From contig CAYOIP010000052.1 of assembly GCA_964404065.1 (NCBI GenBank), positions 1 through 7,486 of the forward strand: 7,486 bases of DNA. Reading direction: 5' to 3'. The DNA comes from UBA7396 sp964404065. GTDB lineage: Bacteria; Patescibacteriota; Gracilibacteria; BD1-5; UBA6164. Numbering within the stretch: the first letter of the stretch is position 1; every line of letters starts with the position of its first letter. The notes beneath the pieces are model-generated. The model saw only the letters and a program-made list of their open reading frames with translations, was not told the origin of the DNA and made no database searches. Both the position numbers and the translations under genes were made by a program. Shown here piece by piece: positions 1 through 6,715 of this stretch.

Positions 1-181
1 AAAATTTTTAAGAGCATTAGCAGATGGAAGAAAACCAAAATTTGCTACTAAAGTTTTCAATATGTGTTGAGTTTGTTGAAGAACTAGATGATATATGTGA
101 AAATTTGATATGTGTAGAATCTGTATAAGAGAAAAAGCAAATGCTTGAGAATTACCAGGAGTAAGAAAATCAAGCTGGTAG
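1..181 (+). CDS. rpsN: 30S ribosomal protein S14 type Z (uS14), 5' end missing
   Basis: S14 binds 16S rRNA in the head of the small subunit. The window starts inside the gene; the frame begins at base 2 and gives 59 codons before the TAG stop at 179-181. The visible part carries two Cys pairs, C22-x2-C25 and C38-x2-C41 (numbered from the first visible codon). These form the zinc ribbon of the short 'type Z' S14, so only a few N-terminal residues are missing (the usual length is about 61). The end, P-G-V-R-K-S-S-W, is the family's conserved C-terminus. The conserved glycines around the first Cys pair are encoded by TGA, so under the standard code the gene would look shattered. The stop is followed directly by a second one (TAG TAA). 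rpsH starts 37 bases downstream, the usual spc operon order. Confidence 0.93.
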
Positions 182-218
182 TAAAAATTTTAAATTTAGT
201 TTATTAAGTTTTATAATT

Positions 219-614
219 ATGATAATAGATCCAATCGGAGATTTATTGACAAGACTAAGAAATGCTTACTTAGCAAGAATTTTAGAAGTCAAATCCCCTT
301 ATTCTAAATTAAAATCAGATTTATTAAAAATTCTTAAAAAGAATAAGTATATTGTTGATTTTGAAGAAGTAGATGAAGGAAATAACAAAAAATCTTTGCT
401 TATAAAATTAAATAATGTTAGAGAAACTTTGTATGTTCCAACATTTAAAAGAATTTCTAAACCTGGGCAAAGAATTTATGTTTGAACAAAAGATATTAAA
501 AAATCAAGAAATTGAAAATGAATATATATTCTTTCTACTCCAAAATGAGTAATTACTTGATATGAAGCAAGAACTCTTAATGTTTGAGGAGAGCTTATTT
601 GTGAAATTTATTAA
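219..614 (+). CDS. rpsH: 30S ribosomal protein S8 (uS8)
   Basis: S8 is a primary 16S rRNA binder in the central domain of the small subunit and, in E. coli, the translational repressor of the spc operon. The product is 131 residues, the normal family length. The N-terminus (D-P-I-G-D-L-L-T-R-L-R-N-A) and the C-terminal motif S-T-P-K-G-V-I-T, followed by E-A-R-x-L-N-V-G-G-E-L, are typical of the family. The first TGA is at codon 89 (482-484), where other S8 proteins have a conserved Gly, so a standard-code reading gives a false 88-residue product. The start is the first ATG after rpsN and fits the family N-terminus. The leader is A/T only, with no Shine-Dalgarno sequence. The gene ends in tandem TAA TAA, and rplF follows after 34 bases. 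Confidence 0.97.
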
Positions 615-648
615 TAAATTGATTTTATATACTAATAAATAAAAAAAT

Positions 649-1194
649 ATGTCTAGAATTGGTAAATTGCCAGTAGAGTTATCAGATAAAGTACAAGCAA
701 AAATTCAAGATAATGTAATAGAAGTAACTTGACCACTTTGAACTCTAAAAGCTGAAATTCATGAACTTGTTTCAGTTTCAGTTGAAGAAGGAAAAGTAGT
801 TGTTACTCCTAAAGATTTAGAAAATCCATTATCAAAAGCTTTATGGGGAACTACTAGAGCAAATATAAATAACATGGTTGAGTGAGTTTCTAAAGGTTAT
901 ACTAAATCATTAGAAATTAACTGAGTATGATACAAAATGGAAGTTCAAGGAACAAAATTAGTTTTATCAATTGGGTTTTCTCATAAAGTTGATGTTGAAT
1001 CTCCAAAAAATATTACTATGAAAGCTGATGAAAAAATGAAAAATATTATTCATTTTACTTCTATAGATAAACAATTACTTTGAGAATTTGTTGCTAAAAT
1101 AAGAGCAATGAAAAAACCAGAACCATATAAAGGAAAATGAATAAAATACGTAGAAGAAGTAATTAGAAGAAAAGCTTGAAAATCAGGTAAATAA
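649..1194 (+). CDS. rplF: 50S ribosomal protein L6 (uL6)
   Basis: L6 binds 23S rRNA near the sarcin-ricin loop and the factor-binding site of the large subunit. The product is 181 residues, about the family norm, with two similar alpha/beta halves. Recognisable signatures are M-S-R-I-G-K-L-P-V at the start, G-Y-T-K-S-L-E-I-N-G-V-G-Y near residues 83-95, and the C-terminal P-E-P-Y-K-G-K-G-I-K-Y, with R-R-K-A-G-K-S-G-K at the very end. The glycines in N-G-V-G-Y and at K-G-K-G-I-K are TGA-encoded in part, as in the neighbours. The gene ends in tandem TAA TAA. Unlike the other junctions of this operon (17-37 bases), the gap to rplR is 103 bases and is filled by a heptad repeat array. Confidence 0.97.
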
Positions 1195-1201
1195 TAAAAA
1201 T

Positions 1202-1289
1202 AGTTAGAAGTTAAAAGTTAGAAATTAGAAGTTTTATCTAATTAATTACTTATAACTTGTAACTTATAACTTATAATTTTTAACTTAAA
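1202..1289 (+). repeat. Inverted array of 7-bp repeats between rplF and rplR
   Basis: The left arm (1202-1236) is five consecutive heptads of the type AGTTAGA, some degenerate. The right arm (1248-1289) is six heptads of the type ACTTATA. The reverse complement of the left arm reads as ACTTNTA heptads, so both arms share one consensus and can fold into a long stem of about 35 pairs, with roughly one mismatch per heptad and an A/T-rich loop at 1237-1247. The array lies inside an operon transcribed from the left and codes for nothing. It resembles the short tandem heptamer arrays known from cyanobacteria in period only; no common origin is claimed. Confidence 0.8.
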
Positions 1290-1297
1290 TTAACGTT

Positions 1298-1639
1298 ATG
1301 TTAGCAAAAGTTGCAAAAAGATTACAAAGAAAAGAAAGAATTAGAGCTAAAATTTCTTGAACTAGTTCTAAACCTCGTTTAAGTGTATATAGAAGTAATT
1401 CTAATATTTATGCACAATTAATAGACGATGTTTCTTGAAAAACTTTAGCTTCAGCTTCTGATTTAAAAATTGAAAAATGAACTAAATCTGAAACTGCTGC
1501 AAAAGTTGGTGAAGAATTAGCTACGAAAGCTAAATCTTTAAATATTACTGAAATAGTATTTGATAGAGGTTGATTTGCTTATCATGGTAGAGTAAAAGCT
1601 TTAGCTGATGCAGCAAGATCTGCTTGATTAAAATTTTAA
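1298..1639 (+). CDS. rplR: 50S ribosomal protein L18 (uL18)
   Basis: L18 binds 5S rRNA with L5 and helps dock it in the central protuberance. The product is 113 residues, slightly short against the usual 117-122. It has the basic N-terminus (K-R-L-Q-R-K-E-R-I-R), the K-P-R-L-S-V-Y-R-S-N core and the C-terminal F-D-R-G-G-F-A-Y-H-G-R-V-K-A-L-A-D-A-A-R. In the F-D-R-G-G motif one Gly is GGT and the next is TGA. The start is the first ATG after the heptad array; its leader has no clear ribosome binding site. The stop is a single TAA, and rpsE begins 17 bases downstream, so the two are surely co-transcribed. Confidence 0.96.
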
Positions 1640-1656
1640 TACTTAAGTTTATATTT

Positions 1657-2145
1657 ATGACTAATAAAGAAGAGTCTAAAAAAAATTTTAAAAAACAAGG
1701 AAACAATGCCTTCAAACAAGAAAAAGAATATAAAGAAGAATTACTTGCAATCGATAGAGTAACAAGAGTTACTTCTGGTTGAAGACAATTAAGATTTAGA
1801 GCTGTTATTGTTTTATGAGATGGAAAAGGAAAAGTTTGACTTGGAACTTGAAAATCTTGGGAAGTTGTTGATGCTATAGCAAAAGCTGTATCAGATGCTA
1901 AAAAAAATATGATTAGAGTAAAAATTGAAAATGGAACTGTTCCATACAATGTTGAATCTAAATATAAATCAGCAAAAGTTATGGTTCATCCAGCATCTGA
2001 CTGAACATGAATAATTGCAGGTTGAGCGATGAGAAAAGTTTTATCTGTTGCATGATTTAAAGATGTTTTAGGTAAAAGATATGGTTCTACAAATTTGATA
2101 AATAATGCTAGAGCTACTTTAAAAGCACTTACATCTTTTAAATAA
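1657..2145 (+). CDS. rpsE: 30S ribosomal protein S5 (uS5)
   Basis: S5 sits at the mRNA entry tunnel of the small subunit and affects decoding fidelity. The product is 162 residues, near the family norm of about 166. It begins with a Lys-rich, probably disordered tail (residues 1-28), then the double-stranded-RNA-binding-like domain (R-V-T-R-V-T-S-G-G-R at about 35-44; V-L-G-D-G-K-G-K-V-G-L-G at about 54-65). The C-terminal domain has P-A-S-D-G-T-G-I-I-A-G-G-A-M-R and G-S-T-N-x-I-N. Several of these invariant glycines are TGA. The stop is a single TAA. The next gene is rplO after 25 bases; the rpmD gene that usually lies between is absent. Confidence 0.97.
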
Positions 2146-2170
2146 AAATTTATAAATTAATTTAAATATT

Positions 2171-2626
2171 ATGTTTAATTTAAATAATATTGCATCTGAA
2201 GCTGGATCAAGAAATAAATCAAAAAGACTTTGAAGATGAAATGGTTCAGGAAAATGAACATACTGTGGAAGATGATTAAACTGACAAAATTGTAGAGCTT
2301 GAGGATGAGTTGGACCTTGGTTTGAATGAGGACAAACTCCACTTTTCAGAAGAATGCCAAAACTTAAAGGTTTTTCTAATGCTATATGGACAACTAGATA
2401 TTCAGTTGTAAATGTTGCTCAATTAGAAGAATTAGCATCTTCAGGGATAACTGAAATAACAAAAGAAGTTTTAGTTGCAAATTTACTTGTTAGAGATAAA
2501 AATTCTTTAATTAAAGTTTTAGGTGATGGTGAAATATCTACAAAAATTACTTTAAAAGTAAATAAAGTTTCTGCTAGTGCTTTAGAAAAAATTCAAAAAG
2601 CTTGAGGAACAGTTGAATTAGTATAA
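2171..2626 (+). CDS. rplO: 50S ribosomal protein L15 (uL15)
   Basis: L15 is an assembly protein of the large subunit that binds 23S rRNA. The product is 151 residues, the family's usual length. The Gly/Arg-rich N-terminal extension (G-R-G-N-G-S-G-K-G near 22-30, then G-G-G-V-G-P-W-F-E-G-G-Q-T-P-L-F-R-R) that threads into rRNA is clear, followed by the globular domain and the conserved tail G-G-T-V-E-L-V. Most glycines of the extension are TGA, so a standard-code reading starts falsely at the internal Met at 2354; the real start at 2171 matches the family N-terminus. Two cysteines (C-G-R-G-L-N-G-Q-N-C) lie in the extension; their role is unknown. The gene ends in tandem TAA TAA and is the last of the operon. 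Confidence 0.96.
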
Positions 2627-2630
2627 TAAA

Positions 2631-2662
2631 GACTCTTGAAAAATTTTCAGGAGTTTTTTATT
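2631..2662 (+). terminator. Intrinsic terminator after rplO
   Basis: Five bases after the rplO stop, ACTCTTGAAAA pairs with TTTTCAGGAGT (2632-2654, one T-G wobble), and a run of six T follows at 2654-2659. This stem plus U-tract is a standard Rho-independent terminator. It ends the spc operon here, so secY and the other genes that often follow rplO are not part of this transcript. Confidence 0.85.
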
Positions 2663-2735
2663 GTTTTATACTAAAAAATAATTTTATAATAGTCAATTAA
2701 AAAATTTGCAAAAAAATTAGGTTTTATGTTATAAT
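2661..2735 (+). promoter_or_regulatory. Two candidate sigma70-type promoters for the PKD gene
   Basis: Two -35/-10 pairs lie between the rplO terminator and the next ATG at 2769. The first is TTGTTT (2661-2666), an 18-base spacer, then TATAAT (2685-2690). The second is TTGCAA (2706-2711), an 18-base spacer, then TATAAT (2730-2735), with TG at 2727-2728 giving an extended -10. The second would give a leader of about 27 bases. In DNA this AT-rich such matches also arise by chance; the position after a terminator and the two exact -10 boxes are what support them. Confidence 0.5.
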
Positions 2736-2768
2736 GATAGCGATTATTTAAATATTTAATAAAATTCT

Positions 2769-5435
2769 ATGCAAGAAAATAATGAAAATGAAAATTTAGA
2801 TGTTTTATGATGAGATGAAACAAACAAAAATTCACAAATTGATGAAACAAATTTAGATATAAATGATATTTCAAATATTTTGACTGAGGAAACTGTGGAA
2901 TCACAAGAAACTATTCAAACTTCAACTTCAGAAAATTCAACAATTTTTGATATAAATATAAAATCTTTAGACGATTTGATAGATATTTTATTTAAAAATG
3001 AATATGATTTTTTAGCAGTTGAACCAAATGCAGATTTAGTAAAAATTTCTTTCAAAAAAGATAGTATTTTAAAAGAAACAAGAAATATAAAATTTCATAT
3101 TTATTCAAATATTTTATTACAAGCAAAAAAAGTTTCTAAACTGAATTTAGAAGAAAATTCTTTAGAACAAAAATGAAGTGGAGAATATGTTTTTAATTGA
3201 AAAGCATTAGAAATTTTGACAAAAGTTGTTCCAAGTGAGATGTGAGAAGTACTTTTCTTAAAAGCAAAATTAGCAGAAAAAAAGGTAGAGAAAAAAGTAG
3301 AGAAAAAGTCAATTTCCCCTCAAGTAGCTTTTTGATTTTTAGGAGCAATATTACTGGTTGCACTTATTTTGTGAGCAATGTTTTTAACGTTTGTTGTATT
3401 TAACGCACAAACACCAGAAGATGTAGCATTTTTCACAAATTTATGAATCAATCTAAATGATATAAATAGTTTTTTACTAAAACTTACAACAATTTTATTT
3501 TCAATTTTTATAATTGTTGAATCAATTGTTTTTATAATTTTTCTATTTAAAGCAATTCTTACAAAAAAAGAATTTAAAAGAAAGAAAACTATTTATATAG
3601 TTGTTTCTGTTATATTAGCAATTTTATTATTTGGAACTTGAACTTTATGGATGACTTTAGATAAAATTATTAAATCGTTACCAAATTGGCAAGAAATGTC
3701 ATTTTGAAATATTCAATTATATGATAATAGTTTATTAACTAGTTCAAAATTTACTAAAGAGAACTCTATTATAAGGGATTTCTCAAATATAATTTGACCA
3801 ATTGATATAAAATTTGATTTAAAATATTTAGTAAAAGATGAACAAAGAAAATGATTTAATATAACAAAATATTCTTGGGATTTTGGTGATGGAAATGTAG
3901 CTGAAACTCAATCTCCTGAGATAATTCATACTTATGATAAAAAATGACTTTTTCAAGTGAAACTTACTTTGGAATGAATTGATTTAAGATTTCCAGATAA
4001 AAAAACCACAAAAGATGCTTGAGAAATGCCAACAATTTGAATAAATTACTTAATAAATATTTCCCAAAAAGAACTTCCAAATTGATGAAAAACAATAAGT
4101 TTTGATGCAAGAGATTTGAAATCTTTATGAGAAATAGAGTGGTATTTAGAGTCTGATACTTCAAAACCAGTTTATGAATGATATTTATTTCAACCAAGCA
4201 AGATATATTTTGATAAAGAAGCTATTTGAATGAAAATAAAAAAAGATGAAGCTTGAAATGGTATGGATAGAATATTTGTAGTTTCTTGAGATAATTCTGA
4301 AATAAATTGAAAGATAAATTATGAAGCGTCTATTGATAATGATTTAGAATATACTTTTAAAGTTTCTGATATAGAAAATAATTTTTGAGATTGATTTATA
4401 GAGAGTTTTAAATGGATAATTGATTGAAAAGAAATTGTAAATAATGCAGATGTAGCTGATTTAGAAAAATCATCAGAAATAAATTATACTTTTGATACTT
4501 ATTGAAAATATGATGTAAAAGTTATTATTACAAATTCTGTTTGAAAATTGGTTGAATTATCAAAAGAAATTACAACAATAAAGAAAATGAATTTAATAAA
4601 TAATATTGATATTTTTGAGAACAATGAAAAATTAGATAATGTGAAATATGATCAAAAAACTAGGGAATATTATGTTTATGGTTTATGATCACCGACAACT
4701 TTGACTTTTGATGCAAAAAATATTAGATCAGATAATCCACTTTATTTTTTAGATGAAGTAAAATGGAATATTTGAAATGCTCTAGAAACTTGAAAATATT
4801 TAACACAAGATTTTAACTTTGAATGATTTAAAGAAGTTTGAGTAAAATATAAATTTGTTCATAGAAAAAATAAAGATGAAATAATTGAGATAAATGAAAA
4901 AATTAACTTAGAATTTGTACAAAGAGATGCTGTTTTGAATTTAGATTTAAAATCAAGTAGTGAATATGCTCCAGCAATAGTTTCATTTGATGCTTCACTT
5001 AGTGAGGTAAAGAATGATAATATAATAAAATTTGTTTATGATTATTGAGATTGAGTTGTTGAAGAAAGAGATGCTGTAAATCCTGGTCATAAATATCTTC
5101 GTGAATGAAATTATATTGTTAAATTAACAGTTGTGACTGAAAAATGAAAAGAATATTCTATTACTAAAAGTTTAGTTTTAAAGCCACAAGATTTTAAAGC
5201 ACAAATAAGTGTTAGTATGAAAAAAGCTCCTATAAACCAAGAAATAGATTTTTTATCAACTTGATCTATATGACAAATTACTTGATATCGTTGGGATTTT
5301 GGTGATGGAAGTTTTTCAAATGATGCAAATCCAAGCCATGCTTATAAAATAGCTTGAAAATATAAAGTTAAACTAACTCTAGATTTTGCAAATAATAATG
5401 TGTTGTCCGATGAGATGGAAATTGAAATTGAGTAA
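2769..5435 (+). CDS. Membrane protein with PilB/GspE-N2-like domain and PKD repeats
   Basis: 888 residues when TGA is Gly (about 40 in-frame TGA). Order: acidic Asn/Glu/Thr-rich tail (1-57); soluble domain (about 58-168); Lys/Glu linker (169-181); three hydrophobic helices at about 187-210, 238-262 and 275-298; then about 590 residues of beta-rich repeats. The repeats contain W-D-F-G-D-G at 370-375 and 842-847, D-Y-G-D-G at 758-762 and a degenerate copy ending Y-T-F-D-T-Y-G-K-Y-D-V near 573-583; this is the polycystic kidney disease (PKD) domain pattern, probably five or six repeats. PKD repeats are usually extracellular adhesion modules, so the C-terminal part probably faces outward and the N-terminus the cytoplasm. 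No signal peptide, LPxTG motif or protease motif is visible. By eye, residues 79-167 match the N2 domain of type IV pilus/type II secretion ATPases, without Walker motifs. A surface or pilus-linked role is inference. It ends in TAA TAA, the first lying within the palindromic element. Confidence 0.88.
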
Positions 5436-5542
5436 TAACCCATCCTAACCTTCCCTTAAGCCTAAGGGAAGGAATAAAAGGTTTAATAAAAATGCTTCCC
5501 TTAAGTTTAAGGGAAGCTGTCTGAAGGACTGATGGGTTATTA
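5433..5542. repeat. Palindromic MITE-like element between convergent genes
   Basis: Perfect 12-bp terminal inverted repeats (TAATAACCCATC at 5433-5444, its complement at 5531-5542) enclose two strong hairpins. Hairpin 1 is a 10-bp stem at 5449-5458/5463-5472 with a 4-base loop. Hairpin 2 is an 11-bp stem at 5494-5504/5507-5517 with only 2 bases between the arms, so the top pairs probably open. A small GTC/GAC stem lies at 5519-5529. The whole can fold as a multi-branched structure in DNA or RNA. Its first three bases are the PKD gene's TAA stop; its last base is two bases from the end of the methyltransferase gene on the other strand. There is no ORF inside, so it would be non-autonomous if mobile. 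It may also end transcription from both sides; on the + strand an eight-T run follows at 5548-5555. Confidence 0.85.
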
Positions 5543-5544
5543 AT

Positions 5545-6651
5545 TTATTTTTTTTGGTAAAAGTAGCATAATTCATTTCAGTTATATAACTTCCTTTTTT
5601 TATAGTGATTTAGATTTATCAAATTATCAAAATCAGTGTAAGCCGTGATAATTCAACCAGATAATTCTTTATTTTTATCAAGTATCATATTTATATCTTT
5701 ATACATTCATTTTATATCATCATCTTTTAGTCTCAATCAATAAGGTGGATTTGAAATAATAGTTCAAGTCATTTTTTCATATTTGTATTCTTTAAAATCT
5801 TTTTTAAAAAAAGTTATGCTATCATCTACTTTTGCATTTTTTGCATTTATTTTAGCTTTTTCTAAAACTTCCTCATCAATATCTGAAGCTATTACATTAT
5901 ATTTTTTATTAAAAATCTTTTCTTTTGCCTCTTTTCTTAAATCATCAAAATATCATTTTGGAAGTAAATCCCAATTTTCAAAAGAAAAGTATCTATAAAG
6001 CCCAGGAGCTATGTTTCTTGCAAACATAACTGCTTCAATCGCAATAGTTCAACTTCAACAAAATATATCGTAAAAATTCTCGCTATATTTCCAATTTGAA
6101 AGGATTATGAGAGCTGCAGCAAGAGATTCTTTAATAGGAGCTTCTCACGTGTCATCTTTGTATCATCTTTTGTAAAGAGTTTCTCCAGAAGTATTTAGAA
6201 GAATATAAGCGCTATCATCCATAAAAAATGAAAATACTTCAAAAATAGGTTTATCTGATTCTTCTGGCATATTTTTCCCAGATTTGTTTGTCATTTTATC
6301 TACAATTGCTTTTTTTGTAATTTTTTGAATTGCTGGAGTGCTTGATAATGCTGATTTTATAGAAGTAGCTTTTACGATAACTGGATAATATCTATTTATA
6401 TATTTTTTCCAATTTATATCATAAACTAGGTCATATAATTTATCAAAATTATCAACTTTTTTTGCTTCATTTAAAACCAAATAAACTTTATTTCAAACTC
6501 TAGACCAAAGATTTATTTTTGCCATCAATTCTATTTCTCACTCAAAAAAAACCAGTCTATCTTTCACTTCAACTATAGTTCAACCTTGTTTTATAATTTC
6601 ATTTTTTGCAATTGCTTCAAGTCAAGCTGCACATGTAAGTAGGAATTTCAT
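5545..6651 (-). CDS. THUMP-domain RNA (guanine-N2) methyltransferase, RlmL/YpsC-like
   Basis: Probably transfers a methyl group from S-adenosylmethionine to a guanine N2 of 23S rRNA, as E. coli RlmL's N-terminal half and B. subtilis YpsC are thought to do. The product is 368 residues, close to the single-domain members. Layout: ferredoxin-like start (M-K-F-L-L-T-C-A-A-G-L-E) with a THUMP RNA-binding domain to about 155, then the family segment G-Y-K-D-D-T-G-E-A-P-I-K-E-S-L-A-A-A-L, SAM-binding motif D-I-F-C-G-S-G-T at 195-202, acidic motif A-S-D-I-D near 254-258, and catalytic N-P-P-Y-G at 301-305. In-frame TGA supplies conserved glycines in all these motifs. The single TAA stop is at 5545-5547. 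It converges on the PKD gene and diverges from the next gene. The exact target base cannot be read from sequence; old annotations call this family N6-adenine DNA methylase. Confidence 0.92.
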
Positions 6652-6657
6652 TTTTTC

Positions 6658-6706
6658 TTGTTTAATAATTAATTTTTATTATATTACTTAAAAAATACTT
6701 TTTTAC
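6658..6706. promoter_or_regulatory. Divergent promoter region (candidate)
   Basis: The 64 bases between the two divergent start codons must hold both promoters unless transcripts enter from elsewhere. On the - strand there is an exact TATAAT (complement of 6678-6683) about 27 bases before the methyltransferase ATG, with no good -35 box. On the + strand TTGTTT (6658-6663), a 16-base spacer and TATATT (6680-6685) would serve the gene at 6716. The two -10 boxes overlap, which would make the promoters compete. These are weak matches in very AT-rich DNA. Confidence 0.35.
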
Positions 6707-6715
6707 AAAGGCTTT

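Noticed and set aside
219..485. S8 as a truncated 88-residue pseudogene
   Set aside because: Reading on through TGA gives the complete conserved C-terminal half, and all neighbours behave the same way, so this is the genetic code and not decay.
1202..1289. Heptad repeats as a CRISPR array
   Set aside because: The units are 7 bp, directly tandem, degenerate and without spacers, and no cas genes are present.
1545..1949. 134-codon open frame on the - strand opposite rplR/rpsE
   Set aside because: It lies wholly antisense to two firmly identified ribosomal genes, and its composition mirrors their codons. No family similarity is visible.
3964..4197. 77-codon open frame on the - strand opposite the PKD gene
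   Set aside because: It is a shadow of the 888-codon frame; hydrophobic runs arise from the complement of Lys/Glu/Asn codons.
5433..5542. Cloverleaf-like fold as a tRNA gene
   Set aside because: There is no T-loop, D-loop or anticodon-arm consensus, and the stem lengths (12, 10 and 11 bp) do not fit a tRNA.
5783..5998. 71-codon + strand open frame opposite the methyltransferase
   Set aside because: It is antisense to the catalytic domain of a gene with intact motifs; Phe/Ser-rich content reflects the complement of Lys/Glu codons.
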